This document shows positions 43,439-51,083 of a stretch of 64,000 bases of DNA, one piece after another. Numbering within the stretch: the first letter of the stretch is position 1; every line of letters starts with the position of its first letter. The stretch lies in the IMG/VR virus record IMGVR_UViG_3300042298_000319, positions 1 through 64,000 of that record. The stretch is one strand, 5' to 3'. The notes under the pieces are model-generated. The model worked only from the letters and a program-made list of their open reading frames with translations, searched no databases and was not told where the DNA came from. A program made the translations under genes and the position numbers. The DNA is from a virus.

Positions 43439-43750
43439 CTATTTCTTACGTTCTCTCTTGCTTACCTCAGACACTAACGCGCTTGAGGAACTACGTTTGA
43501 ACGAACGATTCTTCGACGGTGACTGTACCATCACTCCATCTGCATTACTACCGCCTTTTGATAAAGCAACACGGTGAGCAATGTCTTTACCCTCTCGTGC
43601 ATCAGCTTTACCGTTGCCGTTACCGTCCTTGCCTTTTTTATCCATTGCACGACGCGCGCGTTGACGCTCCATGCGATCAGGGTGTTCGCCTCTGGCTTTC
43701 TCCTGCTGATACTCTTTCTTGTACGGACGCGCTTTGTTTACGTATGGCAT
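43439..43750 (-). CDS. HNH-like small nuclease candidate
   Basis: A 103-residue protein starting at the ATG at 43750 with GGAG upstream; the longer reading to 43852 lacks a ribosome site. Basic N-terminus, then GKDIAHRVALSKGGSNADGV and a Lys/Ser/Arg-rich tail. The dHxxxxSKGGSN pattern resembles HNH endonucleases, though the first metal-binding Asp/His pair is not conclusive. It overlaps the 43677 frame by 74 bp. Confidence 0.55.
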   Translation of the reverse strand: MPYVNKARPYKKEYQQEKARGEHPDRMERQRARRAMDKKGKDGNGNGKADAREGKDIAHRVALSKGGSNADGVMVQSPSKNRSFKRSSSSALVSEVSKRERKK

Positions 43751-43859
43751 CTTTAGCTCCGTGAATAAAATTGTTGTGATATTCCTCGTCAGATTCGTCA
43801 ATGCAACGCCAATGAGTTGGCTTGCGGTTAATTGGGTTAATCCCTCTGCCAATAATCAT
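43677..43859 (-). CDS. 60-aa protein overlapping the HNH-like gene
   Basis: ATG at 43859 joins the PD-(D/E)XK stop as TAATG. The first 36 residues (GRGINPINRKPTHWRCIDES) are outside the next gene; the rest overlaps it in another frame. No recognised family. The coupled start favours translation, but the long overlap keeps confidence moderate. Confidence 0.45.
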   Translation of the reverse strand: MIIGRGINPINRKPTHWRCIDESDEEYHNNFIHGAKDAIRKQSASVQERVSAGESQRRTP

Positions 43860-44515
43860 TATCTAGTCCTATGAAACTCGCACTCTGTTACAGGACACCA
43901 GCCACATAGCGGTGTCGGGTTTGGTTGCCACGTATCATTCTCAAACGACAACGCTAGGCGGTCCAAGTCTGGCGTAAAGTTATTCCACAGCTCATCAATC
44001 TGACTACGGTCGTATTCTTCTGGTATGAAGTTGTTGTGCATCACAAACAGCAGACCAGCTTTAATCTTCTGTACTTCAGGAAAATGTGCAAACGTCATTA
44101 GCGCCATTAGTCGTAACTGTTTTAGATCAGGGTACTTGTCGCTCCCTGTCTTGTAGTCAACGATGAACGCTACGTCATCTGACACAATCATTAAATCCAC
44201 AATCCCCCGCACCCAGTAGCCTTTGCCGTAAGAGCAGGGTTGTCTGTTTATATCTAACGCCATTCGATATTCAGGATAGCGCGTCCCATCGATCTCAAGC
44301 AGCGGGTCAACCAAGGGAGCAAACCGCTTGTAATTGTGGGGTAACTCTGTTCCGTCCTTCGTGTAGTTCTCCAACGCTGTATGAACTTCCGTGCCATAGA
44401 GCATTTGGTGTGTGGGCCTAATGTCATATCTCTTTAAAACTTTTACCTGTTGATATTGTCTTGGGCAATTAATGTACTGTTTCAAACTGGAAAACGACCA
44501 CGTAACTGAACTCAT
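43859..44515 (-). CDS. RecB/Cas4-like PD-(D/E)XK nuclease with iron-sulfur cysteines
   Basis: A 218-residue protein from the ATG at 44515 (AAAGG upstream). Core nuclease residues: His45 in GTEVHTALE, Asp107 in RGIVDLM, Asp120-x-Lys122 in VDYKTG. Cysteines at 17 (NCPRQY) and 204, 207, 212 (CGWCPVTEC) match the four-Cys iron-sulfur arrangement of Cas4 and AddB-type enzymes. It probably resects or degrades DNA during replication or recombination. Lies downstream of the polymerase gene. Confidence 0.82.
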   Translation of the reverse strand: MSSVTWSFSSLKQYINCPRQYQQVKVLKRYDIRPTHQMLYGTEVHTALENYTKDGTELPHNYKRFAPLVDPLLEIDGTRYPEYRMALDINRQPCSYGKGYWVRGIVDLMIVSDDVAFIVDYKTGSDKYPDLKQLRLMALMTFAHFPEVQKIKAGLLFVMHNNFIPEEYDRSQIDELWNNFTPDLDRLALSFENDTWQPNPTPLCGWCPVTECEFHRTR

Positions 44516-44532
44516 AGGGGTACCTTTATTTG

Positions 44533-46413
44533 TTAACACTCTCCGTAACTATGCCCCCATTTTGCTTCACATGCAACAGGTAGAGTCGGAGCCCAGACCG
44601 GTGGTGTGGACATCTTTTCTATGACGAATTCCATAGCTGTTTCACGCTCCGCCTCCGGCACAACAACCACCGCTGCGTCATGCACGGTCAGAACGACGCG
44701 ATGCCTTTCATTAATAGCAAGCATCTGCTCCCCTACAACAATCCTAGCCAACGCTTGCACCACGTTCTCGACCACCGCCCCGCCCCAGATACTGATCTCT
44801 CCCTTGCGCGACTTGTACTTGTACTGAGACTTCTCCCCCTCAGTGTCATACCGCAGCTTCGGGTAACGGATAAACAAACCATTCGGCAGACATATACCCT
44901 CTTCCGTCACCTGCAACACCTCGTGCTGCCCCAGATAAAACGGATCAGACAGCGCGTCCCAGTTGGCTATTTCCCCTAACGCTTCGTCGCATTCTTTCCA
45001 TAAAGAAATGATATTGTCGTTGACCTCACGATACAGATTTACTATCGCCTGACATTCTTCATCGGGAAGCTGGACGCTAATCGGCTGCGATGTCCCAAGC
45101 GTGTGCTGTAACTTTCTCCAGCCTGTGCCGTAGCCCAAACCGAGAACGCATGTCTTGCCAACGAATCGCTCTTCTGGGTTCTTCTTTGTTATGTCTCGGT
45201 TGTAGACTTTGGAAGCAAAGATTGAATATACGTCTTCGCCGCTGGCGAATTGTTGAACAACATCATCTTGTCCTGCCAACCAAGCCAGCACCCGTGCTTC
45301 GATCTGGGAGGAGTCGCAGTTAATGACCACGTAGTTGTCTGGTGGAAGTACGGCGTTCTTGAGGGTCTTCTTCTTTTTATCTCGGCTAGGAAGATTCTGG
45401 AAGTTAACTTTGTCTGAACCACTCCATCGTCCAGTATGTGCGCCGTAATATTTAAGGGGGATGGGTAGTAGTCCTCGATTGCGCTTTCCAATGTCGATGA
45501 ATCGAGTGATGCGTGACTCTTCCAGAGTTGACTTAGTTCCAAGTCTGACTGCACACAGTTGCTGGACAAGTGTATTCTCGTGTTTCGACAGTTCGATAAA
45601 ACCCTCGTCGTTCTTCGCCAATGCGAATGTCTCCTTGCCTGTGACTGGACTGAGCTTTCGTGGTACCTCCACTGGCGGGTCAAGGGATTCGAGGAGGGCA
45701 GCAAACTGCTTATTGCTTGCCAGCTTCTTTCTAACAGCTTCTTCATCATCGCACTTTAAATCCTCTTTTAAAGTAGCCAGCAGGGAGTTCTTCTCTTCCC
45801 GCAAGTCTTCTAGCCGTTGAACCAGCAACGCATCGTCAACCTGAAACACCGGCTCGATGAACATGCGTAGCGTCATGTCAATAAGTTTTACCTCATTGCC
45901 GGGGAACTGCGGCGCCATCAAGTGAAACAACTTGTAGGTTAGTTCTGTATCATTCTTGCAGTAGTCACCGTAGGCCGAGAGTTGTGCAGGAGTGAAGTCT
46001 GCCCTGCGCTTGCCCAACGCTTTGACTACCTCGTCACCCTTCTCACCAATCCTATATCGCTCAGCCAACGCGCTGAGACTACCGCCAGCATCCACACCGT
46101 GTAATGCTCTTGCCATGCACAGCGTGTCTAGATAAAAAGCGGGGCGAATACCGAACCGCCAACCAAGTATTGCCCCGTCGAAAAGAGTGTTGTGGCATAG
46201 AAGCGCGGAGTCTGACCAATCGGTTAGGTCAGTTAAGTGTTTCTTTAGTTCGTCGTGTGAACCAGAATACCAATACGCGGTAGCGTCATCGATCTTGATG
46301 CCAACCCCAATCTCTTCAAACTGCTTGTCGCGTATGTATTCCTCAGTAGTTAAGTTTTTAAACCCAAACCCCTCGGCGTAGTACGTCTCAAAATCAAGTG
46401 TTATTAGACTCAT
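44533..46413 (-). CDS. DNA polymerase, family A, with 3'-5' exonuclease
   Basis: A 626-residue polymerase. Exonuclease: Asp7/Glu9 (LDFETYY), Asn75/Asp79 (HNTLFDG), Tyr151/Asp155 (YCKND). Polymerase: motif A with Asp367 (NCDSSQIEARVLAW), motif B Lys420 (FVGKTCVLGLGYG), motif C His578-Asp579 in TVHDAAVVVV, where Ala580 stands in the usual Glu position. Length suits phage Pol A proteins lacking the 5'-nuclease domain. It replicates the genome with the primase-helicase and SNF2 helicase. Confidence 0.92.
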   Translation of the reverse strand: MSLITLDFETYYAEGFGFKNLTTEEYIRDKQFEEIGVGIKIDDATAYWYSGSHDELKKHLTDLTDWSDSALLCHNTLFDGAILGWRFGIRPAFYLDTLCMARALHGVDAGGSLSALAERYRIGEKGDEVVKALGKRRADFTPAQLSAYGDYCKNDTELTYKLFHLMAPQFPGNEVKLIDMTLRMFIEPVFQVDDALLVQRLEDLREEKNSLLATLKEDLKCDDEEAVRKKLASNKQFAALLESLDPPVEVPRKLSPVTGKETFALAKNDEGFIELSKHENTLVQQLCAVRLGTKSTLEESRITRFIDIGKRNRGLLPIPLKYYGAHTGRWSGSDKVNFQNLPSRDKKKKTLKNAVLPPDNYVVINCDSSQIEARVLAWLAGQDDVVQQFASGEDVYSIFASKVYNRDITKKNPEERFVGKTCVLGLGYGTGWRKLQHTLGTSQPISVQLPDEECQAIVNLYREVNDNIISLWKECDEALGEIANWDALSDPFYLGQHEVLQVTEEGICLPNGLFIRYPKLRYDTEGEKSQYKYKSRKGEISIWGGAVVENVVQALARIVVGEQMLAINERHRVVLTVHDAAVVVVPEAERETAMEFVIEKMSTPPVWAPTLPVACEAKWGHSYGEC

Positions 46414-46606
46414 TTTTAATTAGTTTTCTCATCTCTTCGTAGGCGTCTGCGCTTTGCTTGTGGGTTTTCGCTGTCATCATTTCGTGCGCTGCTTCGTACA
46501 CACGCGCAAGCCCAATCAGTACAGCGGCGGCTTCAAGGTCGTTCTCATCGCGTGGCATCTCCTGAAAGTTATTGGCTAGACGGACAGCTTGGCGGGCTAG
46601 TTTCAT
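46394..46606 (-). CDS. 70-aa helical protein upstream of the polymerase
   Basis: Starts at the ATG at 46606 (GGAAG upstream, ATGA overlap with the preceding stop) and runs 20 bp into the polymerase gene. All-helical, acidic-basic (LARQAVRLANNFQEMPRDEN, AAVLIGLARVYEAAHEM). No family recognised. The coupling into the polymerase suggests a shared transcript and stoichiometry. Confidence 0.65.
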   Translation of the reverse strand: MKLARQAVRLANNFQEMPRDENDLEAAAVLIGLARVYEAAHEMMTAKTHKQSADAYEEMRKLIKNESNNT

Positions 46607-46836
46607 GACGCTTCCATGCCGCATCGAATAACTGCATACCCTATATCCCCCATGTACCCGCCACAAAGAGAATCCCCGCTTCGCGTGTAGCAAGATATTT
46701 CGCCTTTATATATGCAGTCTTCTGGGTGTAAAGGGAATGCGCCCTCGGTACTGTTGGGGTAAGGTTTGATTGCTACTGGGCGGTACTTGATTAAATGTAT
46801 TTTGTTTTGATCGTCAGCGTATATTTCAGTAATCAT
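46603..46836 (-). CDS. 77-aa protein of unknown function
   Basis: ATG at 46836 shares a base with the upstream stop (TGATG), and its own stop overlaps the next ATG (ATGA). The sequence ends with paired cysteines (DSLCGGYMGDIGYAVIRC) and has no membrane segment. It belongs to the chain of small coupled genes. Function unknown. Confidence 0.65.
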   Translation of the reverse strand: MITEIYADDQNKIHLIKYRPVAIKPYPNSTEGAFPLHPEDCIYKGEISCYTRSGDSLCGGYMGDIGYAVIRCGMEAS

Positions 46837-47039
46837 CACAGTTTCCTTTGGCAAGCAAATGCCTGTATGTCAACACGAAACGCATTAGCGAACTTGCAGT
46901 CGCCAGCGATGCGCCCCTCAGTCTGAACAATTCCTATCCACATACCAAGTACAAACAGCATGATTGCAACGAATGACTTAGCCCAGACAGCGTTAAGCCA
47001 CGCCCAGACAGCTTTGTAGTTGATAGTGTCGATAATCAT
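46836..47039 (-). CDS. 67-aa single-pass membrane protein
   Basis: One strong membrane segment (FVAIMLFVLGMWIGIVQ, about residues 23-39) after an amphipathic Trp-rich N-terminus. ATGA overlap with the upstream gene. Small membrane proteins in early phage operons often modify the host envelope or block superinfection, but no evidence here decides that. Confidence 0.7.
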   Translation of the reverse strand: MIIDTINYKAVWAWLNAVWAKSFVAIMLFVLGMWIGIVQTEGRIAGDCKFANAFRVDIQAFACQRKL

Positions 47040-47263
47040 TTTTCACCAATTCTCTTGATTGCCCTGCCTGACCAGAAAACACTAAACGGTTCATGTTGGA
47101 ACACGCGCTTCTCCAGACTCAAGTCTTTAGCGCCTTGATAAAAACTATTCGGTGACATTGTCTTGACTAGCCGGATAGCGTCATCTATGTGTGTTCTATC
47201 TTTTGTAGCCACGTATCTTTCGTAACCACGAACCAGACAATCACGATACTTCTGTTCTAGCAT
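47036..47263 (-). CDS. 75-aa protein of unknown function
   Basis: A small charged helical protein (YRDCLVRGYERYVATKDRTH) with GGAG ribosome site. Its stop overlaps the membrane-protein start (ATGA). No domain recognised. Part of the dense early gene chain between 46.4 and 48.4 kb. Confidence 0.65.
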   Translation of the reverse strand: MLEQKYRDCLVRGYERYVATKDRTHIDDAIRLVKTMSPNSFYQGAKDLSLEKRVFQHEPFSVFWSGRAIKRIGEK

Positions 47264-47264
47264 C

Positions 47265-47561
47265 TCAGTCTCCTAGTTTTAGTCTCGTTGAACTCAAGCA
47301 CACGCCTGTCATCTTGTCGTACATACTGCCCGTCACCGAATCAACAAGTATGTGCTGTATAGAAGTAACAGATGTTTCCCTGTCGTATACCTCGATCTCG
47401 AACGGTATAAATACGCGCTCTAGGTCTCCGAGGATATCACTACTAACTACCCTCTTGATACCGATTATTTTATTTTTCTTCGTGTGCTTCTTTATCAGAA
47501 ACGCCATATCAACTTCTTTGATGCAGCCGTTGCTGTATCGAATTTTTCTTTCTTCAGTCAC
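47265..47561 (-). CDS. 98-aa protein of unknown function
   Basis: Start is the GTG at 47561, which overlaps the preceding stop (GTGA) and has GGAG upstream, giving 98 residues. The longer frame to 47741 is the antiparallel shadow of the preceding gene. Beta-rich second half (RVFIPFEIEVYDRETSVTSI, HILVDSVTGSMYDKMTGV). Function unknown. Confidence 0.65.
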   Translation of the reverse strand: MTEERKIRYSNGCIKEVDMAFLIKKHTKKNKIIGIKRVVSSDILGDLERVFIPFEIEVYDRETSVTSIQHILVDSVTGSMYDKMTGVCLSSTRLKLGD

Positions 47562-47758
47562 GCGTTCTTCTCCATCTCTTTCCCTGCTTCCACGCCCATC
47601 TTGTAAGCGTCTTCCCAGCCATTGACATTGACTGTTGCCGCGTCCCAACCACGCGAAAACGCCTCCCAATGCGAGGACTTCTTGATCGTATCCCAATCGT
47701 ATTCGACGTAGCGATTGGATTCTTGCATCCACATAAGCCATGCTTCTTCTTTGGTCAT
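47558..47758 (-). CDS. 66-aa Trp/Asp-rich protein
   Basis: Helical, with EEAWLMWMQESNRY and GWDAATVNVNGWEDAY. Two similar Trp-Asp-Ala turns suggest an internal near-repeat. ATG 47758 overlaps the upstream stop (ATGA), with AGGAG before it. Short proteins of this type recur in phage early regions; function unknown. Confidence 0.65.
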   Translation of the reverse strand: MTKEEAWLMWMQESNRYVEYDWDTIKKSSHWEAFSRGWDAATVNVNGWEDAYKMGVEAGKEMEKNA

Positions 47759-47985
47759 GTGTTCTCCTCCTTGTACTGCCTCAATTTATTTTTCTTCCAA
47801 AGCATATCGTCCAGCAACTCATAAAATCTTTTCAGCCGATCTTCTGCGCCTTTACTCTGCTCCATCGCTTGCTCAACTTCTTCAGTCGTCAGCCCAACCC
47901 ACTCTTTCTTGACCACAACACCTTCGTCCACTCTGTCATCGTAAGCAGCGCAGCCTCGCTCGTAACAGTCTTTGTTCAGAATCAT
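47755..47985 (-). CDS. 76-aa helical protein
   Basis: Start ATG 47985 overlaps the stop of the next gene (ATGA) behind the ribosome site GAGAGAGG. Cys-containing N-terminus (LNKDCYERGCAAYDD), then a charged helix (GLTTEEVEQAMEQSKGAEDR, LKRFYELLDDMLWKKNKLRQ). No recognised domain. Confidence 0.65.
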   Translation of the reverse strand: MILNKDCYERGCAAYDDRVDEGVVVKKEWVGLTTEEVEQAMEQSKGAEDRLKRFYELLDDMLWKKNKLRQYKEENT

Positions 47986-48188
47986 GGCGCACCTCTCTCG
48001 CGGATAGCGAACGCGCAACTTACCCAAGACGCATCGACTCGTTCACCTTCAGCCTCACACACCTTCGCACACGCCTCGCGCTCTGCTGCTGCGACTAATT
48101 TTGCGAAACTTCTTAAAGCGTAGTGCTGATCTTTTGATGGATATGGCAAAAACTCTCTTATCAATTTACTCAATTCTTCATCAGTCAT
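47982..48188 (-). CDS. 68-aa protein ending IRERGAP
   Basis: Helical protein (ELSKLIREFLPYPSKDQHYA, LRSFAKLVAAAEREACAKVC). The C-terminus AFAIRERGAP matches the neighbouring 48185 gene, and the DNA around the shared end (GAGAGAGGTGCGCCATGA) is identical at both junctions. Both look like paralogues that carry the next gene's ribosome site in their last codons. Function unknown. Confidence 0.65.
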   Translation of the reverse strand: MTDEELSKLIREFLPYPSKDQHYALRSFAKLVAAAEREACAKVCEAEGERVDASWVSCAFAIRERGAP

Positions 48189-48403
48189 GGCGCACCTCTC
48201 TCCCTTATCGCTGCGGCTATCGCCAACGTGCCATAGCCCTCTATGCCCATCTGTTCAACCAACGTAGCTATCGCTTCACGGTCTGCTGAAGTGATAAGAC
48301 GCGCAAGCGCCTCCAAACTGTTGACCGATTCTTTTACGTTGCCCTCGTATCTGTGAAACTGAAATCCTGCCTCGTGTGCCATCCTGATCAAATCTTCGCG
48401 CAC
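48185..48403 (-). CDS. 72-aa protein, paralogue of the 47982 product
   Basis: Starts at GTG 48403 behind GGGAGAA. A helical protein (IRMAHEAGFQFHRYEGNVKE ... ALARLITSADREAIATLVEQ) with a C-terminus (AIAAAIRERGAP) shared with the neighbour. Identity outside the tail is modest, but length and layout agree. It begins the run of coupled genes that reads into the replication genes. Confidence 0.6.
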   Translation of the reverse strand: MREDLIRMAHEAGFQFHRYEGNVKESVNSLEALARLITSADREAIATLVEQMGIEGYGTLAIAAAIRERGAP

Positions 48404-48448
48404 TTTGTTCTCCCGATCAAGAAATAAATATTAATCAAACTTTACAAA

Positions 48449-48721
48449 TCAATAGTCGTCCTCGATAAAATAACTCGGTACGCGATCTTCTATGCGACGC
48501 CGTATCTCAACTTTTGTTTTGTTGATCTTTGCTACATCGGGTTTGGTGTACAGCCCACGCGCATCTGGCTTTATCTTTTCAGTCACTGGTTTCAAATAGA
48601 GTTCTTCCATCGTATAAAAACTTTCTTTGCAACCTGTACAACGGCGCTGTCTTCGTATCCCCTTTTCTGTTTTTATTGTATTGACGACACATGATCTTTT
48701 ATCACCGCATTGGCAAAACAT
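48449..48721 (-). CDS. NrdR-type zinc-ribbon protein without ATP-cone
   Basis: A 90-residue protein from the ATG at 48721 (AAGG upstream). The N-terminus MFCQCGDKRSCVVNTIKTEK then GIRRQRRCTGCKESFYTMEE resembles the NrdR zinc ribbon and its R-rich link (CxxC-type knuckles with RRRR-like turn). The rest is a charged tail (AKINKTKVEIRRRIEDRVPS) with no ATP-cone. It might bind host NrdR boxes or another promoter. That is inferred. Confidence 0.6.
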   Translation of the reverse strand: MFCQCGDKRSCVVNTIKTEKGIRRQRRCTGCKESFYTMEELYLKPVTEKIKPDARGLYTKPDVAKINKTKVEIRRRIEDRVPSYFIEDDY

Positions 48722-48742
48722 AATTAAGCACCTTGAATAGAC

Positions 48743-48778
48743 AAAAAAATAGCGATTCAGGTCACCCTGAACCGCTAT
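48743..48778 (-). terminator. Intrinsic terminator built on the TTCAGG palindrome
   Basis: On the minus strand ATAGCGGTTCAGG pairs with CCTGAATCGCTAT, followed by T7. It separates the DUF3310-like gene from the zinc-ribbon gene. Its core TTCAGG..CCTGAA (48756-48771) is the motif repeated at ten further places in this arm. Confidence 0.82.
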
Positions 48779-48785
48779 ATAAAAG

Positions 48786-49292
48786 TTAAATGTGTTGCGC
48801 GAGAATCTCACGCTCCAAGTACCACTTCGCTTTACGTAGGTCTTCTACGCGATTACCTTTGTGGTCGGCTCGTGTAATGTACTTCACCACGTTGCCCAAG
48901 TTATAGTTGAGCTGCTTGGCCTCGATGAAGTCAATCGTCTCAATCCCTCCTGTGGTGTAGTGCGGTGGGTTGTTAACAAAGTCCACATTCGAATTACCAA
49001 ACTCGTAGTGCGTAACTTGCGGCACGTCTCCCGAACCCCGCATACGCGTCTTGTAACGTGGTGTAGTATCCACTGATGAGGATGGGATCAACCTCGGATT
49101 CGGCTGTACTACATACTTCGCCAACGGCGAACCCGCTGCGATTAGATCGACTACCTTATCCTTCAACGTCTTTCGCACGTAATACACATTAGCGATGTTA
49201 ACGCCCAAAGCTGTTGCAATATCTTTTGGTATCGCGTTTGGGTGCTTCTTCATGTATGCGCGAATACGCTTTGCGTCAGTTCTTTTAGCCAT
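48786..49292 (-). CDS. HTH + DUF3310-like protein
   Basis: A 168-residue protein from the ATG at 49292 (AGAGGG upstream). Residues about 5-40 are a helix-turn-helix (MKKHPNAIPKDIATALGVNI). The C-terminal half has PPHYTTGGIETIDFIEAKQL and GNVVKYITRADHKGN, the DUF3310 pattern common in phages. DUF3310 proteins have been called SaV-like or nucleotide-kinase-related, but their role is not settled. It starts a transcript that ends at the terminator just downstream. Confidence 0.75.
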   Translation of the reverse strand: MAKRTDAKRIRAYMKKHPNAIPKDIATALGVNIANVYYVRKTLKDKVVDLIAAGSPLAKYVVQPNPRLIPSSSVDTTPRYKTRMRGSGDVPQVTHYEFGNSNVDFVNNPPHYTTGGIETIDFIEAKQLNYNLGNVVKYITRADHKGNRVEDLRKAKWYLEREILAQHI

Positions 49293-49293
49293 C

Positions 49294-49500
49294 TTAGTTT
49301 CCCTCTCGGTTGTGTTTAAATAAATAGTCATCACGATACTCGGATGGTGGTGTCCATCCATGCTTACGCCAGACTGCTTGCACGTTCGCCCCCGGCTTCC
49401 ACTTAAAGTCATCTATCAGACGACTATGTTTTGGCTGAGAGCGAAAGATTCCTGCTTCGGGTACGACCATGTAGTCATCCCCCACGACTCTGAATTTCAT
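49294..49500 (-). CDS. 68-aa protein of unknown function
   Basis: Soluble, basic, Trp-rich (KPGANVQAVWRKHGWTPPSE). ATG 49500 has GGAG upstream and overlaps the VRR-NUC gene end by 26 bp. The sequence resembles a short linker or accessory protein between the nuclease and the HTH-DUF3310 gene. Not recognised. Confidence 0.6.
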   Translation of the reverse strand: MKFRVVGDDYMVVPEAGIFRSQPKHSRLIDDFKWKPGANVQAVWRKHGWTPPSEYRDDYLFKHNREGN

Positions 49501-49777
49501 GGTTTATTAACTCCTCTAGTTGTGAGACGTTAGTCTCGTTAATCAACAAAGCAATGCCACCGCACTTGCGTATGTCCTCTAAGTTTTTTAGTTGAAGCGC
49601 AGTTGGCTTGCCGCCGTTGGCTTTGTACTCAACAGCGACAAACCACCCACGATAACAACCAACGTCATCAGGTACACCGCTTCGACCATACCCACCAGAG
49701 AACGGAGGAAAGTGATACATCCCCATCTTGGTAAGTATGGCTCGGCCTTGCTTCTTAACTTTAGCTTCGGGTGTCAC
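49475..49777 (-). CDS. VRR-NUC type small nuclease
   Basis: A 100-residue protein that starts at GTG 49777 (GGAAGAG upstream). Core of the VRR-NUC fold: GRSGVPDDVGCYRGWFVAVE followed by YKANGGKPTALQ. Gly-Val-Pro-Asp, Glu-x-Lys and Gln positions match the metal site. These enzymes are stand-alone nucleases in many phages and may resolve branched DNA. It overlaps the preceding gene by 17 bp. Confidence 0.8.
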   Translation of the reverse strand: MTPEAKVKKQGRAILTKMGMYHFPPFSGGYGRSGVPDDVGCYRGWFVAVEYKANGGKPTALQLKNLEDIRKCGGIALLINETNVSQLEELINHEIQSRGG

Positions 49778-50147
49778 CTTTTAACTCTTCCAGTTGTGTT
49801 TCCGTCAAAATTACCACCATGTATCGCTTGGATAATTGCCAGCCGATAGTCTCAAACCCTTCGAACGGAAGCATTGAATACAACATGATTGCAAACGATG
49901 GGTTATCATGCTCAGTCAACGTATCGTCAATTAACAGTTCAGGTTTGGCTGAAGCCTTAATCATCGACAGCTTCAGCGCAAGAAAGTCAGGCAACGTGTC
50001 CGACGTAAACTTTCGTACAAAATTATCTCCAACGAACACGGTATGTATATCCCCTTCCTGATAAATAGGAACGCGATAATACTTCTGACTCTCGTCCTCT
50101 ACATTAGCTGTAAGCGGCGATAAGTACATCATACAAGGAACAACCAT
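49761..50147 (-). CDS. 128-aa protein beside the MoxR/VWA module
   Basis: Mixed alpha/beta (EDESQKYYRVPIYQEGDIHT, LPDFLALKLSMIKASAK, MVVILTETQLEELKGD). Starts at ATG 50147, 19 bp inside the preceding gene; no convincing ribosome site, and ATG codons 5-6 residues on are alternatives. No recognised family. Its coupling to the 317-aa gene suggests a shared task. Confidence 0.6.
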   Translation of the reverse strand: MVVPCMMYLSPLTANVEDESQKYYRVPIYQEGDIHTVFVGDNFVRKFTSDTLPDFLALKLSMIKASAKPELLIDDTLTEHDNPSFAIMLYSMLPFEGFETIGWQLSKRYMVVILTETQLEELKGDTRS

Positions 50148-51082
50148 CTAGGCTTGGCCGGAAAGAAATCATGACGCCATCCGTCAGTATCTACTCTGTA
50201 GAGACCTAACTCCTCGTTGTAACTATCACGGCCTAACGGAAAGAACTGCTCCTCGCCAACGAACCTCATGTCTGGGTCATCCTTTTGTCCAAGTACTTTG
50301 TACATAGCCAAGCGAGAGGCGAAGTCTGGGTCATCCATGAATCTATCAACGCGCTCACACTTGACTGCTACAGGTCTAGCATCGTCTACACGATAGTCCT
50401 CATCAAGTTTGATGCCAATGTTTATCTCACCTTTGAGGAACGTATCTGTGCTGTCGTACATGAGAAACTTTACTGGTTTGTCAAACACTTCTTTGACTAT
50501 ATTTAGTTTTTCCTCTCTAGTCTTATCGACCTTATCGTAATCGTCAAGAATTTTCTTAAATTTCTCCATTGATTCTAACGATAGATTCTCCAAAGGCTGA
50601 TAGCCAAAAGCTACCTTCAACAAACGATGCAGAGACTCGCCGTTCAGAGGATTATGTTTACCCACATTCTTTTGTTTTGCCAACACGATATTAACTAGAT
50701 CGTAAAAGTGATTAAGTTTGACAAACACCTCTAACGAATCATTGGGCAACAGGTGATACTTTTCTATGTTACGCATCAGTACAGACACTTTCGCGGCAGC
50801 ATAGGTCATCCTGTCCTCTGTCGTACGCCCGCGCTCCTTCGGTGTAATTACTGTGCGGAAAGTGTATTGCCCATCACGATTAAAACCAGCAATACCCAAT
50901 ACCATGCCCTCGTTGTTTGCTATGTAGAAACAGTTGTTCTCGTCGTCTACAGACCAGTTGGATTGTTTTATCCCTATCACATGCAGCTTGTACTTATGAA
51001 CAATCTCACGAACCAGCGGGTATGCTTTCGTCATGATGATTTGCGATTCAGCTATACGTGAACTCATAATTGGATGGATCAT
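50129..51082 (-). CDS. 317-aa protein of the MoxR/VWA gene cluster
   Basis: Soluble protein with AAGGGG ahead of the ATG. N-terminal helical part, a central segment (NDSLEVFVKLNHFYDLVNIV, AFGYQPLENLSLESMEKF), and a charged C-terminal region (AVKCERVDRFMDDPDFASRL). I see no catalytic motif. It lies 1 bp after the VWA gene and probably belongs to the same unit; a substrate, scaffold or partner of the ATPase pair is a guess. Confidence 0.6.
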   Translation of the reverse strand: MIHPIMSSRIAESQIIMTKAYPLVREIVHKYKLHVIGIKQSNWSVDDENNCFYIANNEGMVLGIAGFNRDGQYTFRTVITPKERGRTTEDRMTYAAAKVSVLMRNIEKYHLLPNDSLEVFVKLNHFYDLVNIVLAKQKNVGKHNPLNGESLHRLLKVAFGYQPLENLSLESMEKFKKILDDYDKVDKTREEKLNIVKEVFDKPVKFLMYDSTDTFLKGEINIGIKLDEDYRVDDARPVAVKCERVDRFMDDPDFASRLAMYKVLGQKDDPDMRFVGEEQFFPLGRDSYNEELGLYRVDTDGWRHDFFPAKPRWLFLV

Positions 51083-51083
51083 G

